Part shown: in pieces, positions 40,202 through 47,477 of the stretch
Numbering within the stretch: the first letter of the stretch is position 1
Layout of the letters: each line of letters begins with the position of its first letter
IMG/VR virus record: IMGVR_UViG_3300047546_001496
Coordinates: 31,379 to 95,378 of that record
Strand: one strand, 5' to 3'
Length of the DNA: 64,000 nucleotides
Source: a virus
The notes under the pieces: generated by a model
What the model was told of the DNA's origin: nothing
Seen by the model: the letters and a program-made list of their open reading frames with translations, nothing else
The model's database searches: none
Program-made: the position numbers and the translations under genes

Positions 40202-40431
40202 TGAATAAGCGCACATTAAAAGACGGAACTGAAGTACCTTCATATGATCACCCAATTGATCTTATTATTCATACCAAGGCTCCCGCTAAATGGAAACTAA
40301 TAGACCTTGAGACAGGGCAAGAATATATAGGTTCTGAAATAACACACCCATCCTTTGGAGAAATGTTAAGACAAAGGGTTATGGAGTGTAAAATAGGCTC
40401 TTGGATCAAGACAAAATATAAGGATAAATAG
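40201..40431 (+). CDS. Hypothetical protein linked to oxygenase
   Basis: The 76-residue product (MNKRTLKDGTEVPSYDHP...) starts at an ATG overlapping the oxygenase stop (TAATG). It has WKLIDLETGQEYIGSE, like a small beta barrel. It may assist the oxygenase, but this is inference. Confidence 0.65.
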   Translation: MNKRTLKDGTEVPSYDHPIDLIIHTKAPAKWKLIDLETGQEYIGSEITHPSFGEMLRQRVMECKIGSWIKTKYKDK

Positions 40432-40452
40432 TAGTGTTATAATGGGTTTGCC

Positions 40453-40608
40453 ATGTTATCTCACGAAGCCCTTGTCCAAACCATCTCAGATGTCATTTAC
40501 GACCACATAAAGGGCAAACATAAAGATAAGATAGCCAGAGATCTGGCAGAACAGATTATTGATATTTTAGATTTAGATGAGCCAGAAAGTTGGTATACAC
40601 ATGGGTAA
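40453..40608 (+). CDS. 51-residue helical micro-protein
   Basis: The product (MLSHEALVQTISDVIYDHIKG...) is helical and charged. TATAAT (40438-40443) lies nine bases before the ATG. It overlaps the next gene by eight bases. Confidence 0.6.
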   Translation: MLSHEALVQTISDVIYDHIKGKHKDKIARDLAEQIIDILDLDEPESWYTHG

Positions 40609-40711
40609 GTTAACATTAAATGTTTTATGTTATAGGTGTGGGGTTATGTTTACGGTTTCTGTAGATACCCCGAACATTATGCAGTCTTGTCCAAGATGCT
40701 ATAATAAATAG
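40601..40711 (+). CDS. 36-residue zinc-ribbon micro-protein
   Basis: The product has CYRCGVMF and SCPRCYNK, a minimal zinc ribbon. Its start lies inside the end of the previous gene. Confidence 0.6.
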   Translation: MGKLTLNVLCYRCGVMFTVSVDTPNIMQSCPRCYNK

Positions 40712-40825
40712 ATGACAAAATGTTTTTATTGTGATGATAAGGCAGAGTTTAACCAGCCTGAAAAAGAAACTGGCAAGATTATAGATGTGTGCAAAAAGCA
40801 CTTTACTTGGATGCATGCTGGATAG
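40712..40825 (+). CDS. 37-residue zinc micro-protein
   Basis: The product has CFYCDDKAEF and CKKHFTWMH, a CxxC...CxxH site. The ATG directly follows the previous TAG, so it is coupled. Confidence 0.6.
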   Translation: MTKCFYCDDKAEFNQPEKETGKIIDVCKKHFTWMHAG

Positions 40826-40833
40826 GAGAAACC

Positions 40834-40932
40834 ATGAATACCGAAGAATGGCCATATAAAACAAAGAAAAAGTTTGTTATTTTTATGGGCTTAATAGTAC
40901 TATCATTTATAATTCTTGGACTTTTAAGTTAA
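40834..40932 (+). CDS. 32-residue membrane micro-protein
   Basis: One membrane helix (VIFMGLIVLSFIILGLL) follows a basic N-terminus. AGGAG lies six bases before the ATG, which supports translation. Confidence 0.6.
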   Translation: MNTEEWPYKTKKKFVIFMGLIVLSFIILGLLS

Positions 40933-40969
40933 ACTTTACAAACTAAGTCTTTTACGCTATAATAGATAG

Positions 40970-41140
40970 ATGAGCGAAAAAGATAAGGTAGATTGGATGA
41001 TGTCTCCTGAGTTTAAAGAGGCATACTGGGCACTTAAAAAAAATAAAGCACTGATTAATTCTACATATAGAGGTACATCAGCATATAAAAAATATGATTA
41101 TAAGATGCAAACAAAAAGAAAAAATGGTCCAATGTCATGA
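40970..41140 (+). CDS. 56-residue basic micro-protein
   Basis: The product (MSEKDKVDWMMSPEFKEAY...) is Lys-rich. TATAAT (40958-40963) is exactly six bases before the ATG. It ends in an ATGA overlap with the C2H2 micro-gene. Confidence 0.65.
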   Translation: MSEKDKVDWMMSPEFKEAYWALKKNKALINSTYRGTSAYKKYDYKMQTKRKNGPMS

Positions 41141-41244
41141 GTAATAAAGTTGTTATATGCAATGTTTGTAAAAAAGAAATTGAAGTTAGATGGGGTATTT
41201 TTGCTCATGATACACTTAGTAGACATATGAAGGAGCACAAGTGA
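41137..41244 (+). CDS. 35-residue single C2H2 zinc-finger protein
   Basis: The product is almost only a zinc finger: CNVCKKEIEV, then SRHMKEH, giving CxxC and HxxxH with a helix between. It could bind DNA. ATGA and GTGA overlaps tie it to both neighbours. Single C2H2 fingers are rare in bacterial viruses. Confidence 0.65.
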   Translation: MSNKVVICNVCKKEIEVRWGIFAHDTLSRHMKEHK

Positions 41245-41408
41245 AGCCATATAAGTTTCCAGATCCAGATTACGAAGGGTATGAAATCGAGATTCCTGTC
41301 CCAGTAGTCAAAGATATTATTCTTGATTATTTAAGAAAAACTTATTATTGGTCGGTGGCAATACTATCTGCTATGGTTGGATTTTTAGTTGGAGTATTAG
41401 TAAAGTGA
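41241..41408 (+). CDS. 55-residue membrane protein (GTG start)
   Basis: The product has a proline-rich head (MKPYKFPDPDYEGYEI...) and a C-terminal membrane helix (VAILSAMVGFLVGVLV). The GTG overlaps the previous stop (GTGA), as does the next gene. Confidence 0.6.
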   Translation: MKPYKFPDPDYEGYEIEIPVPVVKDIILDYLRKTYYWSVAILSAMVGFLVGVLVK

Positions 41409-41569
41409 TTACACAAAAACAATTTAAACAATTAGATAAACAGATGGTTGTTAGTCTTTTTACTGACTGCCCTGAAAAATTTTTGTTGGTAGACAGAGAA
41501 ACAGGTAATGTATTTATAGCCAGAGAAACTGGAGAATGGGAGTTAATTCGAGATGGATCTATCAGATAA
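41405..41569 (+). CDS. Hypothetical small protein (GTG start)
   Basis: The 54-residue product has FLLVDRETGNVFIARETGEW, a beta-hairpin pattern. The start overlaps the previous TGA. Its end overlaps the next gene by 17 bases. Confidence 0.6.
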   Translation: MITQKQFKQLDKQMVVSLFTDCPEKFLLVDRETGNVFIARETGEWELIRDGSIR

Positions 41570-41897
41570 AGATATAAGAATTGACAATTCTCGTCCTCCA
41601 TTAAGATGGATTGCAAATTTATTTGGTTCGATATCTTGTTGGGCTATTTTGCGTCTTGCATATTTAGATGAAGATGAAAATTTTGGGTTTAGATATAAAG
41701 TATTTTCTTTTATACATAATCTTACATGGCCTTTATATCACAAGTATGGGACTTTTTATACATGGCTTGGAGATTTAGGTGGAAAAGGTTGGGACGATTA
41801 TGATAAAAATGGTCATCCCTATTGGCTTTATACAGAGTGGCAAGAAGATCCAGTTACTGGTGACGCTTGGCGATTAGTTAACAAAGGAGATAAATAA
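41553..41897 (+). CDS. Hypothetical Trp-rich protein
   Basis: The 114-residue protein has many aromatic residues (WPLYHKYGTFYTWLGDLG; DDYDKNGHPYWLY) and a possible amphipathic helix. No domain is recognised. It overlaps the gene before it and precedes the CDGSH gene by two bases. Confidence 0.65.
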   Translation: MDLSDKDIRIDNSRPPLRWIANLFGSISCWAILRLAYLDEDENFGFRYKVFSFIHNLTWPLYHKYGTFYTWLGDLGGKGWDDYDKNGHPYWLYTEWQEDPVTGDAWRLVNKGDK

Positions 41898-41898
41898 T

Positions 41899-42090
41899 AT
41901 GCAATGTGGTTGTGGGTTTTCTACAGAGTATCCAATGTGTAACGGTACACACAAAGTTGTAAAAGAAGTTAAAGAGAAAATTATTGCAGCAATTGAGGCT
42001 ATCCCAACAGAAAGTAATGGTGCTCAATTAAATGCAATTGGTATGAGAATGCTTGCTATTGAGGCTATTAAAAAGACAAAAGGTATTTAA
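41899..42090 (+). CDS. CDGSH-like iron-sulfur protein
   Basis: The 63-residue protein starts MQCGCGFSTEYPMCNGTH. This fits the CxCxxS...PxCxGxH site of CDGSH proteins, which hold a 2Fe-2S cluster, with Asn in place of the usual Asp. A helical tail follows. It may serve in electron transfer for the neighbouring oxygenases. AGGAGA lies upstream. Confidence 0.7.
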   Translation: MQCGCGFSTEYPMCNGTHKVVKEVKEKIIAAIEAIPTESNGAQLNAIGMRMLAIEAIKKTKGI

Positions 42091-42857
42091 TGAGTGAAAA
42101 TATAATTAAGTTTCATTCATGTCATCCATCTAACAATATTAATAATTTGTATAGGCCAGAACCTGTGCAAAAACATATACCTAAATGGTTTTTAGATAAG
42201 GATAAACATGCTCAAAATCCAGATGGAACATATAAAATTGATTTTTTTCGCAATAGAGAAACCGATGCTTACGAAGTACATAGAATCCCATCTTGGAAAT
42301 CTTGTCCTGCAATATTAGATATTTTTAGTTCTGGATACTATCTTTTTACTCCTTGTGATATAACATTTAAAGAAAATTTAGAAATAGAATATGATGATGA
42401 TTGGAAAAGTATTGGTGGATCTTGGGCATTTTGTTTTCCAAGAGGGGATGAGGCAGATATGCCAACACCCTACGGTTACTCAACACAAACCTTTGCATGG
42501 CACCCTAATTGGTTTATGGAAGTTCCTAAAGGATATACTGTTCTATTTACTCACCCCATGAATATACACGAGTTACCATTTAGGACTATGTCTGGATTTA
42601 TAGATGCATCAAATATTTTAACTGGAAGCGGAAATGCCTCTTTTTATATTCAGGAAAACTGGACTGGAACCATACCTGCTGGAACTCCATATGCTCAGGT
42701 AATTCCAATTAAAAATGATGCATGGGTGTCTGAAATAGTTGATCATACAAATGAAGAAATTTTAGATCATAGGAATACCAAATCAGAAAATTATCTTATT
42801 GGGCCAGGTATAACTAAATATAAGCAACTTGACTGGCTTAAAAAACATTATAAGTGA
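42090..42857 (+). CDS. Phage family protein (paralogue of 1-380)
   Basis: The 255-residue protein has IPSWKSCPAILDIF, TPCDITF, WHPNWFMEVPKGYTVLFTHP and a late IPAGTPYAQVIPI, a pattern that suggests a cupin-like beta barrel. The start shares one base with the CDGSH stop. Function is unknown. A tRNA cluster follows. Confidence 0.7.
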   Translation: MSENIIKFHSCHPSNNINNLYRPEPVQKHIPKWFLDKDKHAQNPDGTYKIDFFRNRETDAYEVHRIPSWKSCPAILDIFSSGYYLFTPCDITFKENLEIEYDDDWKSIGGSWAFCFPRGDEADMPTPYGYSTQTFAWHPNWFMEVPKGYTVLFTHPMNIHELPFRTMSGFIDASNILTGSGNASFYIQENWTGTIPAGTPYAQVIPIKNDAWVSEIVDHTNEEILDHRNTKSENYLIGPGITKYKQLDWLKKHYK

Positions 42858-42861
42858 GCAC

Positions 42862-42891
42862 TTGACAACTACCCCCATTCTGTTCTATAAT
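42862..42891 (+). promoter_or_regulatory. Promoter of the first tRNA group
   Basis: TTGACA (42862-42867), 18 bases, TATAAT (42886-42891). The expected start is within a few bases of the tRNA 5' end at 42902. Confidence 0.8.
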
Positions 42892-42901
42892 TAAATATTC
42901 A

Positions 42902-42975
42902 GGAGCAGTAGCCAAGTTGGTCAAGGCCCCGAACTCATAATTCGGCTATCGTAGGTTCAAGTCCTACCTGCTCTA
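42902..42975 (+). tRNA. tRNA with CAT anticodon (Met, or Ile2)
   Basis: Acceptor GGAGCAG/CTGCTCT, anticodon stem CCGAA/TTCGG with loop CTCATAA, T arm GTAGG/CCTAC. The sequence alone does not tell elongator Met from lysidine-type Ile. No CCA is encoded. Confidence 0.9.
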
Positions 42976-42981
42976 CTGTAT

Positions 42982-43054
42982 ACCCTCGTAACTCAGTGGA
43001 TAGAGTAGCGGACTTCTAATCCGTTTGTCGTTGGTTCAAATCCAATCGAGGGTG
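42982..43054 (+). tRNA. tRNA-Arg (TCT)
   Basis: Acceptor ACCCTCG/CGAGGGT, anticodon stem CGGA/TCCG with loop CTTCTAA, T arm GTTGG/CCAAT. It serves AGA codons, which are common in this AT-rich genome. Confidence 0.92.
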
Positions 43055-43069
43055 CTACAATAGAATAAT

Positions 43070-43142
43070 TGATCTGTAGTTCAGTTGGTAGAACACTCGA
43101 CTGTTAATCGAGATGTCGCAGGATCGAGACCTGCCAGATCAG
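43070..43142 (+). tRNA. tRNA-Asn (GTT)
   Basis: Acceptor TGATCTG/CAGATCA, anticodon stem CTCGA/TCGAG with loop CTGTTAA, T arm GCAGG/CCTGC. Confidence 0.92.
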
Positions 43143-43169
43143 CAAAAACATGTAAGGTATAATTGAAAT

Positions 43170-44024
43170 ATGAAAATTTATTATTTTGGTGGACAGGCTT
43201 CAATTTATGCAACAAATATAGATCAACTTGAAGACGCTCATTGCGATGGTATTTTATTTACATATAGACAATTACAAGGTGATTTTTTTACTATCATTGC
43301 AAGAACCCTAAATAAAAATCAAAAAATAAAATATATGGTTGCAATTAGACCTCATGCCTTGTCTGCACAATATTTAACAATGATAAATCAATCTATGAAT
43401 AGCATACAAAAAGATAGATTACAAATAAATATTATTGCTGGACATATTAAACCTGATGAAATTAATTTTGGTGGAATTGTTGGTCCTATAACTGATAGTT
43501 CTTCGATTCCAGATAGAACAAATTATATGATAGATTATATTCAAGAACTTGATAATATGAAAAACAATGGCATAGATATACCAGATTGTTATGTTTCTTG
43601 CACAAATAAATATTCCTTGGAAGCAGCAGCCAAACTTGATTATAAAATAATTTTTTCATATAAAGATTATAAATTTGGATATTTTTTAGATAAAAGCATT
43701 GAGGGCCAAGAAAAACCTGGAGATACTTTTAATTTGTCTGATAAAAAAATTATGTTGGCTATTTCTCCAATTATAAGAGATACTCAAGAAGAAATAGATA
43801 AAGAATTTCCAAAGGATGTGGTAGTTCATGTTTATGGCGGAACATCCTATAAAGATAGGCCTAGATTTGCAAAAGATACAGCATATTTCACATATGATAA
43901 ATTTGTTTCTTTTATTCAAGACTTAAAATCAAAGGGTATTAATGAGATACTTATTAATGGGGTTCCAGAATCTGAAAGAAATAATTTAATTAAATACATA
44001 AAAAAATATAAAGAAAATGAATAA
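43170..44024 (+). CDS. Luciferase-like monooxygenase-family protein
   Basis: The 284-residue protein has a TIM-barrel pattern with MVAIRPHALSAQYLTMINQS and DRLQINIIAGH. This resembles the RPG...P...A...SGGR-N-V-GG core of LLM flavin oxidoreductases. The late VVVHVYGGTSYKD and INEILINGVP segments fit the end of the barrel. The protein is shorter than most LLM enzymes, so cofactor binding is uncertain. TATAAT (43158-43163) lies exactly six bases before the ATG. Confidence 0.6.
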   Translation: MKIYYFGGQASIYATNIDQLEDAHCDGILFTYRQLQGDFFTIIARTLNKNQKIKYMVAIRPHALSAQYLTMINQSMNSIQKDRLQINIIAGHIKPDEINFGGIVGPITDSSSIPDRTNYMIDYIQELDNMKNNGIDIPDCYVSCTNKYSLEAAAKLDYKIIFSYKDYKFGYFLDKSIEGQEKPGDTFNLSDKKIMLAISPIIRDTQEEIDKEFPKDVVVHVYGGTSYKDRPRFAKDTAYFTYDKFVSFIQDLKSKGINEILINGVPESERNNLIKYIKKYKENE

Positions 44025-44025
44025 C

Positions 44026-44054
44026 TTGCAATATTATTTGAAATAGTATATACT
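44026..44054 (+). promoter_or_regulatory. Promoter of the second tRNA group
   Basis: TTGCAA, 17 bases, TATACT, ending ten bases before tRNA-Asp. Confidence 0.75.
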
Positions 44055-44063
44055 TTAATGGTT

Positions 44064-44137
44064 GGTCCGTTAGTTCAGTTGGTTAGAACGCTACCCTGTC
44101 ACGGTAGAGGTCGTGAGTTCAAGTCTCATACGGATCG
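44064..44137 (+). tRNA. tRNA-Asp (GTC)
   Basis: Acceptor GGTCCGT/ACGGATC, anticodon stem TACC/GGTA with loop CTGTCAC, T arm GTGAG/CTCAT. Confidence 0.92.
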
Positions 44138-44139
44138 CT

Positions 44140-44220
44140 GAGAAGGTAGGTGCTCTATGTGTGCCAGGGAAAAGGGAAACACATGTAAAGCAAGTTGCAA
44201 CCCTACCTTCTCCTTATTTT
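44140..44220 (+). ncRNA. Structured non-tRNA element between two tRNAs
   Basis: GAGAAGGTAGG (44140-44150) is perfectly complementary to CCTACCTTCTC (44202-44212), an 11-bp closing stem. Inside, ATGTGT (44157-44162) pairs with ACACAT (44179-44184) around a purine-rich loop with two AGGGAAA-like units. A T-rich tract follows. It has no T arm or anticodon, so it is not a tRNA. It should be transcribed with tRNA-Asp and tRNA-Glu. Confidence 0.6.
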
Positions 44221-44221
44221 T

Positions 44222-44293
44222 GGCACTATCGTCTATCGGCTAGGACATCGCCCTTTCACGGCGGAAAGACGGGTTCGATTCCCGTTAGTGCTA
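44222..44293 (+). tRNA. tRNA-Glu (TTC)
   Basis: Acceptor GGCACTA/TAGTGCT with a G-U first pair, anticodon stem CGCC/GGCG with loop CTTTCAC, T arm ACGGG/CCCGT. Confidence 0.92.
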
Positions 44294-44321
44294 CAATTTA
44301 ACAATATGGTATGATACATAT

Positions 44322-45005
44322 ATGGAAAAAGTATACCTAGATGAAGATAAAAAGGTTTGGATAATTGAAAACTTCCTTACTGAAGAAGAGTTAAATTGGT
44401 TCAAAAGACAAACAGATGATCCAAATGGTTGGTATCCAACAATGAGATCTCCATATAAAAATATATTAAATAAATTTTTGAATATTGTTCCTAAATATGA
44501 TGAAACTGGTAATATTATATTTCCAGATGAAAGTTCTGAAGTATTGCAATTAGAAGTTTTTACTAAACCTGGCGGAATTTGGGAAAGACTTGAGTCTGTA
44601 TTGCCACCAGTATACGGTAGACACGCAACATTACAAAGTTTTAAGTATATGACCGATGAAGAAATTAAAGAAAATGCAAATTATTCAACTCTAAATGAGT
44701 ACGGAGTTGATGTTTCAAACATAGATTTTGCTATGTATTGGCATCAGGATCCAGATGAAGAACAAAACATAATTTGCTCCTTTAGCCTTTACCTCAATGA
44801 TGATTTTGATGGTGGAGAGTTAGAGTTTGCAGAAGTCCCCATTAAATTAAAGCCGAAGGCTGGAACATTGGCTGTAATTCCTGGCGGATACAAGTATAGA
44901 CATAGGGTAAATAAGGTATTAGGGCCTAACTCAAGGCATACTCTATATGGCAATTCGTTTATAGATGCTTCTAAGATCCCTCAGAGCACCAAAGATGACT
45001 GCTAA
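44322..45005 (+). CDS. 2-oxoglutarate/Fe(II) oxygenase (paralogue of 39452-40201)
   Basis: The 227-residue protein has GWYPTMRSPY in common with the earlier copy, then MYWHQDPDEEQN (HxD), LYLNDDFDGGELEF, YKYRHRVNKV (distal His) and NSRHTLYGN (2OG Arg). All key residues of the P4H fold are present. TATGAT (44310-44315) lies exactly six bases before the ATG. Confidence 0.87.
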   Translation: MEKVYLDEDKKVWIIENFLTEEELNWFKRQTDDPNGWYPTMRSPYKNILNKFLNIVPKYDETGNIIFPDESSEVLQLEVFTKPGGIWERLESVLPPVYGRHATLQSFKYMTDEEIKENANYSTLNEYGVDVSNIDFAMYWHQDPDEEQNIICSFSLYLNDDFDGGELEFAEVPIKLKPKAGTLAVIPGGYKYRHRVNKVLGPNSRHTLYGNSFIDASKIPQSTKDDC

Positions 45006-45046
45006 AATAGTGTTATAATAATCCCATAACCCACAGGAGGTAATTG

Positions 45047-45859
45047 ATGAAATCAATTTACGATATCGAACTGGAATCAGCCGAAGGCGTTCCACACTTT
45101 ATGCAACAGTTTAAGGGCAAAGCAATCATGCTTATCAACACAACAGTTGGTTGCGGAAATGCTGGTCAAATGGAATCTATTCAGTGGATACAGGATGACC
45201 TTGCGGGAGAAGATTTCTCTGTTGTTGCAATCCCAACAAATGATTTCTGTGGACCAAGCATTACAAAAGGTAAATGGTCTAAAGGAATTGAAAAAGGTTT
45301 AGACTCAAAGGCTTATGGAGAAGATGTTTATCAAGTTACTTTTCCTTTCTCAGAAATGATTACATCCAATCCTGCAGAAATTCCATTGGAAGAGCCATGG
45401 GCTGGTAAGGGTCCAGGACTTAATGGAAATGGTCAACCTTTTGGAGAAAGACATGAACTTTATTTAGAAGTTTCAAGACAAGTTGAAGCAATTCAAAAGA
45501 AAGTAAGAGAACTTGGAATTGTTCAAAAAACAGATTATGAATCAAGATATTTAAATGAACATAATGGTGGAATTACAATGAATTGTAATTTTGAAAAATA
45601 TCTTATTGATAAAGATGGATATGTTGTAAAGCATTATCCTTGCACAACACTCAATTATGATGTTGAAAGAACTTTGAAAGAGGATCTTTTGGCAAAGGGA
45701 ATTGTTGCAACTATGGGTCCAGACAGATCTCCTTCTATTTTTGAAGAAGAAAATCGTGTTATTCGTGATCATATTCAGCGCCTTATGAATGGAGAAAAAT
45801 CAATTATTAATCCTAATAATGTGCTAATAGAAGCATTCCCAGAATTACTTGCAGTTTAA
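45047..45859 (+). CDS. Glutathione peroxidase-like thioredoxin-fold protein (long form)
   Basis: The 270-residue protein resembles glutathione peroxidases: MLINTTVGCGNAGQM matches the NxAS-CG active-site strand, with the Cys in place, and VVAIPTNDFCGPS matches GFPCNQFG. MNCNFEKYLIDKDGYVV matches WNFEKFL, with Cys in place of Trp. Inserts make it much longer than usual. An AGGAGG site precedes the ATG at 45047. It sits directly before a short-form paralogue. Confidence 0.75.
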   Translation: MKSIYDIELESAEGVPHFMQQFKGKAIMLINTTVGCGNAGQMESIQWIQDDLAGEDFSVVAIPTNDFCGPSITKGKWSKGIEKGLDSKAYGEDVYQVTFPFSEMITSNPAEIPLEEPWAGKGPGLNGNGQPFGERHELYLEVSRQVEAIQKKVRELGIVQKTDYESRYLNEHNGGITMNCNFEKYLIDKDGYVVKHYPCTTLNYDVERTLKEDLLAKGIVATMGPDRSPSIFEEENRVIRDHIQRLMNGEKSIINPNNVLIEAFPELLAV

Positions 45860-45873
45860 TAAAATATCAACTA

Positions 45874-45920
45874 TTTTCTCCTATGGTATACTTAATATAT
45901 AACATAGGAGAAAATTTTTT
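45874..45920 (+). promoter_or_regulatory. Hairpin with T-run that buries the next ribosome-binding site
   Basis: TTTTCTCCTATG (45874-45885) is the exact complement of CATAGGAGAAAA (45903-45914), and six T follow to the ATG at 45921. The AGGAG of the next gene is inside the 3' arm. A TATACT (45887-45892, after TGG) lies in the loop, so a new transcript from it would lack the 5' arm. Confidence 0.7.
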
Positions 45921-46355
45921 ATGAACATATACAATTTATCATTTACTGATAATAACAAAAATGTTATACAGTTAAAAACTTTTGAGGGTAAAGACATCCT
46001 TATTGTAAATACAGCCAGCCATTGTGGAAGTACACCGCAGTATGCTGATTTACAAAAAATACAAAGCGAGTCACTAGTAGTAATTGGATTTCCATGTAAT
46101 CAATTTGGCAATCAAGAGCCAGGAACTAATGAAGAAATCAAAAACTTTTGTACAACTAACTACGGTATAACTTTCCCAATGTCAGAAAAAATTGAAGTAA
46201 ATGGTCCAAATACCCATCCTATTTATAAATATCTTAAAGATAAGGCTAAAGGTGGACGGGACATCGAATGGAATTTTGAAAAATTTTTAATATCAAAAGA
46301 TGGATCTATTACTCATTACCCAACACCTCATCCAGTATCTGATATTGTAAAGTAA
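45921..46355 (+). CDS. Glutathione peroxidase
   Basis: The 144-residue protein has the full family signature: NTASHCGSTPQY with the peroxidatic Cys, VVIGFPCNQFGNQEPG with Gln, and IEWNFEKFLI with the Trp-Asn pair. It is near the normal size for bacterial GPx, which usually uses thioredoxin to reduce peroxides. Its ribosome-binding site lies in a terminator-like hairpin. Confidence 0.9.
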   Translation: MNIYNLSFTDNNKNVIQLKTFEGKDILIVNTASHCGSTPQYADLQKIQSESLVVIGFPCNQFGNQEPGTNEEIKNFCTTNYGITFPMSEKIEVNGPNTHPIYKYLKDKAKGGRDIEWNFEKFLISKDGSITHYPTPHPVSDIVK

Positions 46356-46368
46356 ATATAGATGGATT

Positions 46369-46440
46369 GCCTCCTTAACTCAGTGGTAGAGTATCCGCCT
46401 TGTAAGCGGAAAGTCGTAGGTTCAAATCCTACAGGAGGCT
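46369..46440 (+). tRNA. tRNA-Thr (TGT)
   Basis: Acceptor GCCTCCT/AGGAGGC, anticodon stem CCGC/GCGG with loop CTTGTAA, T arm GTAGG/CCTAC. Confidence 0.92.
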
Positions 46441-46443
46441 CAA

Positions 46444-46599
46444 ATGAATTTAGAAAATGAAATAAAAAATATATTATTTGAAATAGGAAAAGAAATTCAG
46501 ATCCACAAACTAATTGATGGTAATCTTATTATTGAAATAGATTATGATAAATACACAATTGAAATTATGGAACTTCTGCAAAAATATTTATCTAATTAG
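46444..46599 (+). CDS. 51-residue acidic micro-protein
   Basis: The product (MNLENEIKNILFEIGKEIQI...) is helix-strand-helix in pattern. It starts four bases after tRNA-Thr, so its mRNA would begin within the tRNA transcript. The end overlaps the convergent sulfotransferase gene by eight bases. Confidence 0.5.
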   Translation: MNLENEIKNILFEIGKEIQIHKLIDGNLIIEIDYDKYTIEIMELLQKYLSN

Positions 46600-47335
46600 G
46601 AATCCAAAATAAAGAATCGTTATCGTATATTTTTTTGTCAAAATCAAATTTTTTATATATAACTTCTTTATCTAAACTATCTAATTTATTAAATAATTTT
46701 TCTGAAGCATTATTTTTAAAGTATTGTTTATCAATTAAAGAATTATCTAAAGTTAAATTTGTTTCTATATTTAAATCATTTAAAACTTTACTTAACAATA
46801 ATGAATAATTTATATCTTTTAAATCTTTATGTCTAATCATTAAATTAGTTCTTTGTATTCTCTGCATAATAAGATCAGTATCAAAATGCTGCTTATGATT
46901 ATATAATCTTCTTGATGTATGTAGAATTGGCTCTCCATTAGGCTCTAAAAGAAAGTTTTGTGATTGAAAATTTTTCAAATATTTTAACTCTTCTAAAATA
47001 TTAAATACCTCTTGCTTATCAATATCTAAACTATTACCATTATCTTTAACAATAAAGTTTTGATTATCGTCCATCAAACCTTGCTCACTTGCAATCATAT
47101 GTGCAACAATACTTACAAAATGTTCTGCGGGATCTCTAAAAACACTAATAACATAAGTGTTGTCATCAATACATTTATCCCAGCCACCGTGCTTAAGGAC
47201 ATTATCTGGTAGTCTAACTAACTCAATATTATTTTCTTTTAATAGATTACTAATAGGATTTAAAAGATATTTTGTTACAAACCTTCCACCAGTTTTTGGA
47301 ATATGAAGAAAGTATACTTTATTGTATTGACTCAC
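46592..47335 (-). CDS. Sulfotransferase-like protein
   Basis: The 247-residue protein has VYFLHIPKTGGRFV, the 5'-phosphosulfate loop of sulfotransferases, and VISVFRDPAEHFVS, the 3'-phosphate motif (family RxPxxxxxS). The start is a GTG overlapping the previous stop (GTGA). With the APS kinase at 55147-55905 it could use phage-supplied PAPS. The acceptor, probably a glycan, is unknown. Confidence 0.8.
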   Translation of the reverse strand: MSQYNKVYFLHIPKTGGRFVTKYLLNPISNLLKENNIELVRLPDNVLKHGGWDKCIDDNTYVISVFRDPAEHFVSIVAHMIASEQGLMDDNQNFIVKDNGNSLDIDKQEVFNILEELKYLKNFQSQNFLLEPNGEPILHTSRRLYNHKQHFDTDLIMQRIQRTNLMIRHKDLKDINYSLLLSKVLNDLNIETNLTLDNSLIDKQYFKNNASEKLFNKLDSLDKEVIYKKFDFDKKIYDNDSLFWIPN

Positions 47336-47475
47336 TTGTTATTCTTTTTTCCGTACTCTCCGTACTTGCCAAGTATTGCTTTAATAGTACCGTCTTTTCT
47401 AAGACGAACAATCATCCCATCTTTAATTTGAATAGGATTAAATTTACGATGCGGTTTATATTGACCAGAAGACAT
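47332..47475 (-). CDS. 47-residue basic protein
   Basis: The product (MSSGQYKPHRKFNPIQIKDG...) is basic, with a beta pattern (GMIVRLRKDGTIKAIL). It lies two bases after the large gene upstream and is coupled to the sulfotransferase start. Confidence 0.6.
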   Translation of the reverse strand: MSSGQYKPHRKFNPIQIKDGMIVRLRKDGTIKAILGKYGEYGKKNNK

Positions 47476-47477
47476 AA

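Noticed and set aside
44140-44220. A sixth tRNA in the main cluster
   Set aside because: No anticodon stem-loop or T arm can be formed; the closing stem is 11 bp.
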